This document shows positions 34,527 through 42,763 of a stretch of 64,000 nucleotides of DNA, piece after piece. The stretch covers positions 16,485 through 80,484 of the forward strand of contig NZ_JAGGDJ010000024.1 in assembly GCF_017652985.1 (NCBI RefSeq), read 5' to 3'. Below the pieces are notes generated by a model. The model ran no database searches, was not told where the DNA came from, and saw nothing but the letters and a program-made list of their open reading frames with translations. Every line of letters begins with the position of its first letter. Within the stretch, counting starts at the first letter, position 1. A program made the translations under genes and the position numbers. This DNA comes from Paenibacillus artemisiicola. Its GTDB lineage: Bacteria > Bacillota > Bacilli > Paenibacillales > Paenibacillaceae.

Positions 34527-35423
34527 TTACCCTTTGACGGAGCCGATCAGCACGCCCTTGACGAAATACCGCTGCAGGAACGGATAGACGCACAGGATCG
34601 GAATCGCGCTGACCATGACCGTCGCCATCTTGACGGACATGAGCGTCACGTTGGCGAGGCTCGAGCCCCGGGCGATCGCTTCCACGTTGTTGTTGGAGCC
34701 GAGCACCGCCGAGATGTCCTGCGCGGACAGCAGCTGCTGCAGGAACGTCTGCACGGGGATCAGGCTTTGGTTCGAGACGAAGAACGCGCCGGCGAACCAG
34801 TCGTTCCAGTGCATGACGCCCGTGAACAGGCCGAGCGCCGCGAGCATCGGCTTCGAGAGCGGCAGCACGATCGACCAGAGCACCCGGAACGGATGCGCGC
34901 CGTCCATTTCGGCCGATTCGATCAGCGCCTCCGGAATCCCCTGGATGAACTTCAGCATGACGAACATGTTCCAGGCCGAGAACGCGCTCGGCACGATGTA
35001 CACCCAGAACGAATTCAGGAGCGAGAGGTCGTGCAGCTGAATGTAGAACGGGATGAGGCCGCCGCTGAACAGCATCGTCACGAGCACGTAGCCGAGCAGC
35101 GTGCCCCGCAGCGGCAGGCTCCGGTAGGACAGGCCGAACGCCGCGAGCAGCGTGACGAGCAGGCCGACGACCGTGCCGGCGATCGTCCGGGCGATCGTGA
35201 TCCAGTAGGCGTGCCGGATGATCTGGTTGCCGAGCACGATCCGGAAGTTGTCGAGCGTGAATTGGCGCGGCCACAGGTAGACGCCGCCCTTGGCCGCGTC
35301 GCTCCCCACGTTCAGGGAGATGGCCAGCATATACAGGAACGGATAGATGACCGAGAAGCACAGGAGTGACAGGAGCACCGCGATGACGAGCTGCCCCGCT
35401 TTGTCGCTTGCCGAATGTTTCAT
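34527..35423 (-). CDS. LplC/YtcP-type carbohydrate ABC transporter permease
   Basis: A 298-residue inner-membrane permease with six TM segments, including VIAVLLSLLCFSVIYPFLYML and VSAIPILCVYPFLQRYFVKG at the ends. The EAA loop IPEALIESAEMDGAHPFRVL (about 163-182) docks a multi-task ATPase such as MsmX; no ATPase is encoded here. GAGGGG precedes the ATG and the gene starts 3 bases after the LplB stop. Confidence 0.95.
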   Translation of the reverse strand: MKHSASDKAGQLVIAVLLSLLCFSVIYPFLYMLAISLNVGSDAAKGGVYLWPRQFTLDNFRIVLGNQIIRHAYWITIARTIAGTVVGLLVTLLAAFGLSYRSLPLRGTLLGYVLVTMLFSGGLIPFYIQLHDLSLLNSFWVYIVPSAFSAWNMFVMLKFIQGIPEALIESAEMDGAHPFRVLWSIVLPLSKPMLAALGLFTGVMHWNDWFAGAFFVSNQSLIPVQTFLQQLLSAQDISAVLGSNNNVEAIARGSSLANVTLMSVKMATVMVSAIPILCVYPFLQRYFVKGVLIGSVKG

Positions 35424-35426
35424 GCG

Positions 35427-36320
35427 TTACCAGAGCCCCTCCCCGTTGAATTTGCGCGACAGCTGATTCGTGACGAGCACGAGGATCAGGCTGATGACCG
35501 AGGAGAGCAGGCCGACGGCCGTAGCCATGCCGAAGTAGCCCTGCTGCAGCCCGCTTCGCAAAATGTACGTGTCGAGCACGTCCGCGACCGGCTGGTTGGC
35601 CGGGTTCATGAGCGGGTAAATCTGGTCCATGCCGACCGCGATCAGGCTCGGCATGCTGAGGATGAGCACGATGGCGATCGTGGGCATGATACCGGGAAGC
35701 GTAATATGCCGGATCTGCGCCAGCCTGCCCGCGCCTTCGACCTTCGCCGCCTCGTACAGCTGCGGGTCGATCGTCGTGATCGCCGCGAGGTACAGGATCG
35801 TGTTCCAGCCGACTTCCTTCCAGAGACCGCTCGCCACGATGATCGGACGGAACCATTCCGTCGAGCCGAGGAAGAAGATCGGATCGGACCCGGTCTTGGT
35901 GACGAACTGGTTGACGAGGCCGCCGTCCAGCGTCAGCAGCGACTGCAGGATGTACGCGACGACGATCCAGGAGAAGAAATGCGGCAGGTAGCTGACGGAC
36001 TGCACGAACCGCTTGAACCCGCTGTGCCGCACCTCGTTGATGAGCAGCGCGAGAATAATCGGCGCCGGGAAGCCGAAAATGAACTTCAGCAGCGCGATGA
36101 TGATCGTGTTCTTGACGACGATCCAGAATTGGCCGTCCTTCAGGAACGAGAAATTTTCCAGCCCCACCCACGGGGCGTTCCAGATCGTGTAGCCGATGTG
36201 GAAATTTTTGAACGCGACTTGGATCCCGGCCATCGGGATGTAGCTGAACAGGAACAGCAGCACGACGGCCGGCGCGATCATGACGTACTGGGCGCGGTAT
36301 TTTGCCAGTCTTTCGAGCAT
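35427..36320 (-). CDS. LplB-type ABC transporter permease
   Basis: A 297-residue permease with six TM segments (YVMIAPAVVLLFLFSYIPM; TAVGLLSSVISLILVLVTNQ). The EAA motif is DPQLYEAAKVEGAGRLAQI (about 181-199). First gene of an importer operon LplB-LplC-SBP, followed by the kinase and response-regulator genes. GAGGTGATCC before the ATG is a strong ribosome site. The upstream promoter has a perfect TATAAT but no clear -35 box, which fits activation by the adjacent AraC-type response regulator. Confidence 0.95.
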   Translation of the reverse strand: MLERLAKYRAQYVMIAPAVVLLFLFSYIPMAGIQVAFKNFHIGYTIWNAPWVGLENFSFLKDGQFWIVVKNTIIIALLKFIFGFPAPIILALLINEVRHSGFKRFVQSVSYLPHFFSWIVVAYILQSLLTLDGGLVNQFVTKTGSDPIFFLGSTEWFRPIIVASGLWKEVGWNTILYLAAITTIDPQLYEAAKVEGAGRLAQIRHITLPGIMPTIAIVLILSMPSLIAVGMDQIYPLMNPANQPVADVLDTYILRSGLQQGYFGMATAVGLLSSVISLILVLVTNQLSRKFNGEGLW

Positions 36321-36340
36321 GGGATCACCTCTGTACGCTC

Positions 36341-36346
36341 ATTATA
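36341..36346 (-). promoter_or_regulatory. -10 box of the lplB-type operon
   Basis: A perfect TATAAT 20 bases before the lplB start. The region 16-18 bases upstream does not match TTGACA, so an activator is probably needed. The 290-base gap otherwise holds the terminator at 36488-36527. Confidence 0.45.
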
Positions 36347-36487
36347 CGGACAGGGCGAAGGCCGAGGTAGAACACAACGGTTGGATTTCTATCGCAATGA
36401 TTAGCGATTTGGACGGAGAACGAGGGGCGTTTTTGAAAACGTTTTTTCATGGAGGCTCGCAGCGGCGCGCAAACGAGGCGGCAACGG

Positions 36488-36527
36488 AAAAAGAGCCTCC
36501 GGAACGCGGGGTTCACGGGAAGGCTCT
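36488..36527 (-). terminator. Intrinsic terminator of the small membrane-protein gene
   Basis: AGAGCCT (36492-36498) pairs with AGGCTCT (36521-36527), with GC-rich inner pairing; the minus strand continues with TTTTTCC. Confidence 0.7.
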
Positions 36528-36611
36528 CGGCAAATCGATATGAGGGCGGCTTGCGGCAGCGGGTAAACCGCGATAATAAGAAGCAGACGCCGAGCCTGCT
36601 CCCCCATGCGT

Positions 36612-36863
36612 TTATTTCATTTTCAGATGAATGCCGTGCAGCAGCCGGATGATTTCGGCCATCCCCCGAAAAAACGCGCCCGCGGCCGCAAACGCGCAGA
36701 GCGACACGAAGGATCCGGTCGCCGCGTCTTTCCACCACGGCAAGACGAACAACAGCAGCCCGATGCCGAACGAAGTCCACGCTGCGAAAATCAATAGGGA
36801 AGCAACTCTATTTTCCTTCTTATCGCTGTAATCCATCTCGAAATCCTTGAGATCCGACTTCAA
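36612..36863 (-). CDS. Small two-TM membrane protein
   Basis: An 83-residue protein with an acidic/basic N-terminal 20 residues (KSDLKDFEMDYSDKKENR) and two hydrophobic helices (SLLIFAAWTSFGIGLLLFVL and FVSLCAFAAAGAFFRGMAEI). The TTG start at 36863 has AAGGAG 8 bases upstream; the GTG three codons earlier touches that site. No family recognised. It is transcribed alone and ends in its own terminator. Confidence 0.65.
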   Translation of the reverse strand: MKSDLKDFEMDYSDKKENRVASLLIFAAWTSFGIGLLLFVLPWWKDAATGSFVSLCAFAAAGAFFRGMAEIIRLLHGIHLKMK

Positions 36864-36930
36864 ACCCGACACTCCTTATCGCTTCGTTCGTCCTTAACCG
36901 ACCATGCACGGCCGTCGCTTGCCGCCGAGA

Positions 36931-37596
36931 TCAAAGCTCCATCGCATGCCCGTACCTGTCCAGGAACGCTTCCTTCTCCTTGTAATCCGGCATGATGCTC
37001 CCGACCCGCCTCCAGAACGACCGGTCGTGATTCATATGCAGCAGATGGCAGAGCTCGTGGATAATGACGTAATCGATCACTTCGACCGGCGCCATGGCCA
37101 GACGGTAATTGAAGGTCAGCTGCTTATTCGAGCTGCAGCTTCCCCACTTGGTGATGGAGTCCATGATTTCGATGGACTTCGGCGTTACCCGCAGCTGCTT
37201 CTGATACCCTTGAATCCGTTCCAGCACGACCTTCTTGCAGCTGGCCATATAAAACTTCTTCAACCGCAGCCGCAGCTCTTCCTCGCTCAGCCCCTCCGTA
37301 TCGATCAGCTCGTTCAGCTTATAGTAGCGGCCGAGATGCAGAAATTTCCCTTGCTCGCCCTCGTATTCCCGCACCCGCGGCGCCGAACGCGCCCGTTCGA
37401 TGGCGTCCAGCCGCGCCGCGAGCTGCGCGCCATGCTGTCTCACCGCCCGCGCGATCTCGTCCTCGCTTGCCCCGTTCGGGGCCTTCGCCGTAACGAGGCC
37501 GTTCGGATCGACTCGGACGGAGAGCTTATTTCGGGCCCCGTAGGCCACGTGAACGTCTATGACGCGGTGCTCCAGTTCGATTTTCATGCTCGTCAT
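36931..37596 (-). CDS. M48-like metallopeptidase of the YgjP/DUF45 type
   Basis: About 221 residues, a predicted zinc peptidase (WLM/DUF45, SprT-like). The zinc motif HELCHLLHMNHDRSFW (HExxH plus distal His; about 176-191) and the preceding ITKWGSCSSNKQLTFNYRLA are diagnostic. No signal peptide, so cytosolic. DUF45 proteins are often encoded near type I restriction systems or stand alone in Firmicutes as here. The start is uncertain among three ATGs (37587, 37596, 37599); 37596 has GGAAAG at the best distance. It is divergent from the VOC gene. Confidence 0.88.
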   Translation of the reverse strand: MTSMKIELEHRVIDVHVAYGARNKLSVRVDPNGLVTAKAPNGASEDEIARAVRQHGAQLAARLDAIERARSAPRVREYEGEQGKFLHLGRYYKLNELIDTEGLSEEELRLRLKKFYMASCKKVVLERIQGYQKQLRVTPKSIEIMDSITKWGSCSSNKQLTFNYRLAMAPVEVIDYVIIHELCHLLHMNHDRSFWRRVGSIMPDYKEKEAFLDRYGHAMEL

Positions 37597-37792
37597 CATT
37601 TCTTTCCGGGATAATGTCGCGCCGCGCGCGTGCTTCAATTTTAACGCGCGCCGCAGGGGGCGTCCAGCCGGGCAGCCCGGATCAGCCGCGGTGAATCCGG
37701 CGACTTCGGGAATATACCCGCTAAGGCTTGCCCAAACCGGAGGCGTTGCGGTATATACTAGAAGAAGGAAGTCAAAAACAAGGAGGCTGTTC

Positions 37793-38188
37793 ATGGGAAA
37801 AGTCGTTCATTTCGAGGTGCATGTCGATGACATGGAGCGTGCCAAGAAGTTTTATGGCGACGTGTTTGGCTGGACGTTCGAAGATTGGAGCAGTTACGCC
37901 GGCATGCCCTACTTCGGAGCGGTGACGGGCGACGCCGAAGCGATGGGAATCAACGGGGCTTTGATGCAGCGCATGGGACCGCCTCCCGCGCCGGGACAGG
38001 CCGTGAACGGCTTCGCCTGCACGATGGGCGTCGCTGACTACGACGCGACGGAAGCGAAGATTCTGGCGCTTGGCGGCACGGTCGCGCTGCCGAAGTACGC
38101 CCTGCCCGGCATGGCGTGGCAAGGCTACTACATCGACACCGAGGGCAACATCATCGGCATTCACCAGCCGGACGAGAACGCGAAGTAA
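37793..38188 (+). CDS. VOC family (glyoxalase-fold) protein
   Basis: A 131-residue vicinal-oxygen-chelate protein, single beta-alpha-beta-beta-beta repeat pair. VVHFEVHVDDMERAKKFYGDVFGW (about 4-27) is the typical first half with a metal-ligand His; DTEGNIIGIHQPDENA closes the second half with the C-terminal Glu region. It resembles bleomycin-resistance/dioxygenase-type VOC proteins of unknown substrate. AGGAGG 8 bases before the ATG; TTGCCC and TATATA (18 apart) upstream form a probable promoter. It ends at a clear terminator. Confidence 0.92.
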   Translation: MGKVVHFEVHVDDMERAKKFYGDVFGWTFEDWSSYAGMPYFGAVTGDAEAMGINGALMQRMGPPPAPGQAVNGFACTMGVADYDATEAKILALGGTVALPKYALPGMAWQGYYIDTEGNIIGIHQPDENAK

Positions 38189-38206
38189 CGTGCCGCTGCA
38201 AAAGCC

Positions 38207-38238
38207 AAAAAGCTCGACCTATACGGGTCGGGCTTTTT
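38207..38238. terminator. Bidirectional terminator between VOC and pirin genes
   Basis: AAAAAGCTCGACC (38207-38219) pairs with GGTCGGGCTTTTT (38226-38238) with one wobble. Confidence 0.9.
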
Positions 38239-38312
38239 GCTTCTCCGGGTGATTCCGGATTTCCGCGTGCTTCCGTTATTCCTAGCCGTAGCGATATCAA
38301 CAGTTCCCGCGA

Positions 38313-39080
38313 TTATTTTCGGTACAGCGGATAGGCGACGCGCATCGGCAGTTCGATGACGACGAGCCGCAGCGGCGCGTCGCTCGTCGGCCGGACGACC
38401 GCGCGGCCGCCTTCGGGCGCGTGGATCACGCTGAAGTCCCTGCCGCGGAACGGCACCGTTCCGACCTCCGTCTCCCAGGCGCCGTCGCCGCGGACCGCAA
38501 GCGCCGCCCACGAATAGCCGGCGGGAATGTCCTGCGCGAACGCCGCGCCCGGCTCGACCGCGACGTCCCACATCTTCGCGTCGGTTACGAGCCGGATCGG
38601 AGAGCCTTCTCCGAGCACGGTCTTCGCGCTGACGCCCGGCGCCGGCGACGCGGCGGGGAAATCCTCGTGCCGGTAATCGGCGTACGTCGGCTCCCGCAGC
38701 ACCGCGGCGTTCAAATCCGGCTCGAGCCAGATCTGGAACGCCTCGGCGTCCGGTCCGATCGACCGTTCCCGGTGCGAGACGCCGGAGCCGGTCTGCATGA
38801 CCTGCGCGCCCCCCGCGCCGACGATGCTCTCCGTGCCCAGCGTATCGCCGTGGATCAATTTGCCGTGCAGGACGTACGACATGATCTCGAAGCCTTGATG
38901 CGGATGCAGCCCGACGCCGCCCTCCGTCTTCGTATATCCCCAGCCCCAATAGAACAACGGCCCGACGCGGCGGACGACGGAATCCTGATGCGGGAAGCCG
39001 ATCGGCTTCTGCACGACGATGCTGCCCCCGTCGAACAGCTCCTTGACCTGCTGCTCCGGCGGATAAATGCCGATTTTCAT
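38313..39080 (-). CDS. Pirin family protein
   Basis: A 255-residue bicupin. The iron-binding His residues are in GLHPHQGFEIMSYVLHGKLIHGD (His59/His61 and His102-type positions); the N-terminal part begins KIGIYPPEQQ and the C-terminal cupin has AFAQDIPAGYSWAALAVRGDG. Bacterial pirins include quercetinase-active and stress-response proteins. GGAATGAGGAAC before the ATG at 39080 fixes the start. The promoter region carries four ATCCTA/TAGGAT half-sites (39151-39190), indicating control by a MarR- or HxlR-like regulator not encoded next to it. Confidence 0.93.
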   Translation of the reverse strand: MKIGIYPPEQQVKELFDGGSIVVQKPIGFPHQDSVVRRVGPLFYWGWGYTKTEGGVGLHPHQGFEIMSYVLHGKLIHGDTLGTESIVGAGGAQVMQTGSGVSHRERSIGPDAEAFQIWLEPDLNAAVLREPTYADYRHEDFPAASPAPGVSAKTVLGEGSPIRLVTDAKMWDVAVEPGAAFAQDIPAGYSWAALAVRGDGAWETEVGTVPFRGRDFSVIHAPEGGRAVVRPTSDAPLRLVVIELPMRVAYPLYRK

Positions 39081-39150
39081 GCGTTCCTCATTCCTTTCCG
39101 TTCGCGATTCGGACGCTATCTTCCGCTTCACTTAGCTTCTATTCATAGAA

Positions 39151-39190
39151 ATCCTATACTTAGGATATATTTATCCTAACACTAGGATAT
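39151..39190. promoter_or_regulatory. Four-half-site operator upstream of the pirin gene
   Basis: ATCCTA (39151-39156), TTAGGATA (39160-39167), TATCCTAA (39172-39179) and TAGGATAT (39183-39190) form two nested inverted repeats. The central one is a perfect 8+8 palindrome with a 4-base spacer. The block covers the expected core promoter of the pirin gene, so binding would repress it. Confidence 0.65.
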
Positions 39191-39214
39191 CGGCCTGTCA
39201 ATGAACGGATCGGA

Positions 39215-39297
39215 GCTTGCTTGATGGCTTGATTGTTTGTTTAATTGTTTGTTTGATTGATTGCTTAATTGATAGCTCGCTTGCTTGCTTGTTTACC
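39215..39297. repeat. Degenerate TTGN tetranucleotide tract
   Basis: About 20 near-consecutive four-base units (TTGA, TTGT, TTGC, TTAA) form an AT-rich microsatellite in an otherwise GC-rich 328-base gap. It lies between the pirin operator and the small membrane-protein gene at 39409. Confidence 0.7.
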
Positions 39298-39408
39298 TGT
39301 CCGGAAGCGCGCCGCGCCAAAAAAACGGCAACAAGCGAAACCATCGCCGGCTTCTCCGTCGTTGATTAGAGTAGATAGCGCTCATGAACGGAAGGAGTTG
39401 AAGCATCC

Positions 39409-39615
39409 ATGAAAATCCGCGCCGCGATTACGGCCGCGTTCGGCCTCGGCTTCGCGCTGTCGGCCTGCATGTCCGTCTATTGGCTCCGCGTCGACAAGGA
39501 TCATCCCGCGATCAGCGGGCTGATGTGCCTCGCGATCATCTTCTTCGGGCTCGCGCTCGTGAACGGGCTGGCCTATCTCTCGATCCGGCTGCGCGGCCGG
39601 ACGCATCGCACGTAA
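39409..39615 (+). CDS. Small two-TM membrane protein
   Basis: A 68-residue protein with hydrophobic helices ITAAFGLGFALSACMSVYWL and GLMCLAIIFFGLALVNGLAY and a basic C-terminus (RLRGRTHRT), predicting cytoplasmic termini. GGAAGGAG lies 13 bases before the ATG. No recognised family. It has its own terminator downstream. Confidence 0.65.
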   Translation: MKIRAAITAAFGLGFALSACMSVYWLRVDKDHPAISGLMCLAIIFFGLALVNGLAYLSIRLRGRTHRT

Positions 39616-39652
39616 CGTCCGGCGTATCGCCCGCGCCGCTCCGCGCAACGCC

Positions 39653-39695
39653 AAACAGCCTTCCGGGAACGCGGCGCGTTTCCGAAAGGCTGTTT
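39653..39695. terminator. Bidirectional terminator downstream of the GH130 operon
   Basis: A stem of about 20 pairs with two mismatches or wobbles (39653-39672 with 39676-39695), bounded by AAACAGCC and GGCTGTTT. It separates the small plus-strand gene from the end of the GH130 operon. Confidence 0.82.
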
Positions 39696-39762
39696 GAGCT
39701 TCCGCCCGATGATGCGATGCCGGCGTCGGGAACGCCGCGCCGCTTAGACCTCTTTCAAGCCC

Positions 39763-40824
39763 TTAGACCTCTTCCAAGCCGTCCAAAATCTCTTGCAGGC
39801 TCAGCTCGGCGCACGCCATCGACGTGTCCGCCGCGCCGTAGTACATCCGGACCCGGTCCCCGTCCACGAGCGCGCCGCAGGAGAAGACGACTCCGCCGAA
39901 GAAGCCGTTCGCTTCGTAATCCGCATCCGGCTCCATGATCGGCTTCACCGAACGGGCCAGCACCTTCGACGGATCGTCGATGTCCAGCAGCACCGCGCCC
40001 ATGCAGTAGCGATGGTCCTTCGTCGCGCCGTGGTACAGCTCGAGCCAGCCGCGCTCCGTGCGGAACGGCACCGCGCCGCCGCCGATGCGGCCGCTGTCCC
40101 ACATGCCTTCGCGCAGGCCGATCAGATGCTTGTGGTTGCCCCAGTACAGCAGGTTGTCCGACTCGGCGATCCACATCTCCGGACGGCCGCAGCTCTTCGT
40201 CGTCGGCCGGTGCAGCGCGTAATACTTCCCATTGATCCGCTCCGGGAAGATGAGCACGTCCTTGTTGTCCGGGCCGAAAATCATGCCGTGATGCGTCGTC
40301 GTCACGAAATCCTTCGTCGAGACGAGGGACTCGCCGATGCCGACCGGCGACACCGCGGAGAAGTAGATGTAGTACGTATCCCCGATCTGCGTGATGCGCG
40401 GATCCTCGATGCCGAACGTCTCGAGCGACTGCGACGGATACACGAACGGCTTCTCGTCGATCGTGAAATTATGGCCGTCCTTGCTGCGCGCGATGCGCAG
40501 GTACGACAGCGACGTCAAGTATTGGAAGGCCGGGGCGTTCTCCTTCAAGATAATGACGCGCGGATCCGACAGGTCGTAGCGCTCGTCGTCCTTGCGGATC
40601 GGAATGAGATCGAGGCCCCCGGTCTCGACATTGTAGACCGGCGCCAGCACGACCTCGGGGTCGGGGCTGATCGGGCGCTCGGCGATGCGAAGCAGCATGA
40701 TGACTTCGCCGTTATACTCCGCGATGCCGGCGTTGAACGCGCCGATGACTTCGAAGTCGTCCCGGTGCGGCTTCACGTCCGCCGGCGTGACCAGCGGATT
40801 TTGTTCATAGCGGTAAATATTCAT
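39763..40824 (-). CDS. GH130 beta-mannoside phosphorylase-like enzyme
   Basis: A 353-residue five-bladed beta-propeller of family GH130, which phosphorolyse or hydrolyse beta-linked mannosides. The catalytic Asp lies in ETFGIEDPRITQIGDTYY (about 133-150). Phosphate-binding residues typical of the phosphorylases are suggested by Arg46-type LLRIAERP and by KYYALHRPTTKSCGRPE. SGRIGGGAVPFRTERGWLELYHGA is the conserved substrate loop. Cytosolic. GAGGAG precedes the ATG. Last gene of an operon with a DUF1861 protein and an ABC importer, so imported mannosides are the expected substrate. Confidence 0.93.
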   Translation of the reverse strand: MNIYRYEQNPLVTPADVKPHRDDFEVIGAFNAGIAEYNGEVIMLLRIAERPISPDPEVVLAPVYNVETGGLDLIPIRKDDERYDLSDPRVIILKENAPAFQYLTSLSYLRIARSKDGHNFTIDEKPFVYPSQSLETFGIEDPRITQIGDTYYIYFSAVSPVGIGESLVSTKDFVTTTHHGMIFGPDNKDVLIFPERINGKYYALHRPTTKSCGRPEMWIAESDNLLYWGNHKHLIGLREGMWDSGRIGGGAVPFRTERGWLELYHGATKDHRYCMGAVLLDIDDPSKVLARSVKPIMEPDADYEANGFFGGVVFSCGALVDGDRVRMYYGAADTSMACAELSLQEILDGLEEV

Positions 40825-40896
40825 GGCGTATAACTCCTCTGTATGGCTCTATTTATCGTAGACAGTACGGTTCTCTCGCTTAAAGAAAGGTTAAGA

Positions 40897-40919
40897 GGGC
40901 CGAACGCGCGGCTCGGCCC
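40897..40919 (-). other. Intercistronic hairpin before GH130
   Basis: GGGCCGA (40897-40903) pairs with TCGGCCC (40913-40919) in the 129-base gap between DUF1861 and GH130 genes. No T run, so probably a processing or stability element giving GH130 a separate message level. Confidence 0.45.
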
Positions 40920-40953
40920 GGCGCGGGCCGCGCTTCGCCGCGCTCGCCGCCCG

Positions 40954-41895
40954 TTAACGGCCCCGGAACGGATCGTCGATGACGATCCGCTGCGCGTCCG
41001 CGTCGCTGATGCCCGCGTACAGCACGGCGCTGCCGTCCCCGCGGCGGACGAGCCCGCCGCTGAACACGACGTCCTGCAGATCCGGCCGCTTGGCCGGCCC
41101 CGGCAGGAACCGGCTGCGCTCGGCGATCAGCTTCATCGGCGCGAACGTTCGGTCGGCCGGGTCGAATTCGAACGCCATCGGATAATAATGGCGGTCGCCC
41201 GCGTCGTCGAAGCAGGCCACGTGGCCCAGTACGCCGACGCGTCCGTCCATCAGCAGATGCGCCTCGTTGGCGCCGCCCCATTCGCCCTCGGCGAACTGGC
41301 CTTCGAGCAGGGGCGCGTCGTCGATGACCGCGATCGACAAGTCGCTCAGGGCATTCACGCGCGTAAAGCCGATCTTGCCGCGTCCGCCCTTCTCGCCCTG
41401 CGGCCGCGTAAACACGCCGATCGCGCCGTCCGCGAGCTCGACGAGCCGCAGGTCCTTCATGCCGTCCGGCCCTCGGAAGAACGGCTTCAGGCTGCGGATG
41501 TCCGCGCCGCGGTAGAACACGGTGCGCCACATGAGCGCGCCTTCGTTCGCCGGATGCGGATAGATTTCTACGCCGCCGACGATTAGCTCCCCTCCGATTC
41601 GCGCATGGAACGGATCCTGCAGCGTCAGCACCGGCGCGTCCGCGACCGGCATCCACTCGCCGCCGCGCTCCGCGAAGAACACGACCTCGGAATGCTCGCT
41701 GTCGCGCGATTCCACGCGGCCCGGAATGACCGATACGCCCTGATCCTCGAACGGCGCCGCGATATTGTACACGTCCTTGCCGGCGAAACCGCCGAAGTTG
41801 ATCCGCTCCGCGCCTTCGGCCCGGGCGCCGGATGCCCGGTACGCCCCGACCAGTTCCCCGCACGCTTGCGGCTGTCCGCGAAATCCTGTTGTCAT
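40954..41895 (-). CDS. DUF1861 (MTP-1 family) beta-propeller protein
   Basis: A 313-residue protein of the DUF1861 family, five-bladed propellers distantly related to GH130. GFAGKDVYNIAAPFEDQG (about 37-54), GGVEIYPHPANEGALMWRTV, GPDGMKDLRLVEL and DLQDVVFSGGLVRRGDGSAVLYAGISD are the conserved blocks. Cytosolic. GGGGAGAGAG precedes the ATG. Its position between importer and GH130 genes suggests it acts on the same mannoside; activity for this family is not established in my knowledge. Confidence 0.88.
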   Translation of the reverse strand: MTTGFRGQPQACGELVGAYRASGARAEGAERINFGGFAGKDVYNIAAPFEDQGVSVIPGRVESRDSEHSEVVFFAERGGEWMPVADAPVLTLQDPFHARIGGELIVGGVEIYPHPANEGALMWRTVFYRGADIRSLKPFFRGPDGMKDLRLVELADGAIGVFTRPQGEKGGRGKIGFTRVNALSDLSIAVIDDAPLLEGQFAEGEWGGANEAHLLMDGRVGVLGHVACFDDAGDRHYYPMAFEFDPADRTFAPMKLIAERSRFLPGPAKRPDLQDVVFSGGLVRRGDGSAVLYAGISDADAQRIVIDDPFRGR

Positions 41896-41923
41896 CGTTC
41901 TCTCTCCCCACTCCGCCTGGCGT

Positions 41924-42763
41924 TTATTTCAGGTTAAACTGCATGCCTTCTTTGAATTTCTTGCTGAAAATGATGAACATGATGATAATCGGCAGCGTCA
42001 GCACCGTCGACGCGGCGTACAGCGGACCCGGATAGGAGCCGTACGGCCCGAACATTTGCGACAGCAGGACGTTCAGCGTCAGCATGGAGTCGCTCTTGAC
42101 CGCGATCATGTCCCACAGCAGCTCCGTCCACCGTTCCATGAGCAGGAACAGGAAGATGACGGTCGTGATCGACTTCGACATCGGCAGCATGATGCGGTAC
42201 ATGATTTTCAGGTCGGACGCGCCGTCCAGCCGGGCCGCTTCGATGAACACCTGCGGCACCGCCTTGAAGAAGTTCGTGTACATGAAGATCGCCCACAGGC
42301 TGACCGCCTTCGGCAGGATCAAGCCCAGGTACGTGTCGTACAAACCGACGCGCTGGATGATCAGGAACGTCGGAATCAGCAGGATGATCGCCGGGAAAAA
42401 CATATGGAACAGCACGAAATTGTCGATCGCCTTGCGGCCGAAGAAATTCAGCTTCGCCAGCGCGTAGGCGACCATGATGCCGAACAGCATCATGAGCACC
42501 GTCGAGCAGAGCGACACGATCACGCTGTTCATGAACGCGTGGAACCACGGGCGCGTGACGCCGGTTTCGCCGCCGTGCAGCAGCCAGTCGTACGACCGGG
42601 TCGTGAATTTCGTCGGAATGAGCGTCTTGTCGATTTGCGTCCAATCCGCGAACGAATTGAGCACCATGTACAGGTACGGATAGACCATGATGAGCAGAAG
42701 CACGATGGCGAGCGCGTAACGGACGGCCCGCCTTGCGCCGCTGTGCCGTTTAGACCCAACCAT
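41924..42763 (-). CDS. MalG-type carbohydrate ABC transporter permease
   Basis: A 279-residue permease with six TM segments (AVRYALAIVLLLIMVYPYLY at the start; VLTLPIIIMFIIFSKKF at the end) and the EAA loop VPQVFIEAARLDGASDLKIM (about 174-193). GGGGGAAACG precedes the ATG. The gene overlaps the upstream permease by 14 bases, indicating translational coupling. Confidence 0.95.
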   Translation of the reverse strand: MVGSKRHSGARRAVRYALAIVLLLIMVYPYLYMVLNSFADWTQIDKTLIPTKFTTRSYDWLLHGGETGVTRPWFHAFMNSVIVSLCSTVLMMLFGIMVAYALAKLNFFGRKAIDNFVLFHMFFPAIILLIPTFLIIQRVGLYDTYLGLILPKAVSLWAIFMYTNFFKAVPQVFIEAARLDGASDLKIMYRIMLPMSKSITTVIFLFLLMERWTELLWDMIAVKSDSMLTLNVLLSQMFGPYGSYPGPLYAASTVLTLPIIIMFIIFSKKFKEGMQFNLK

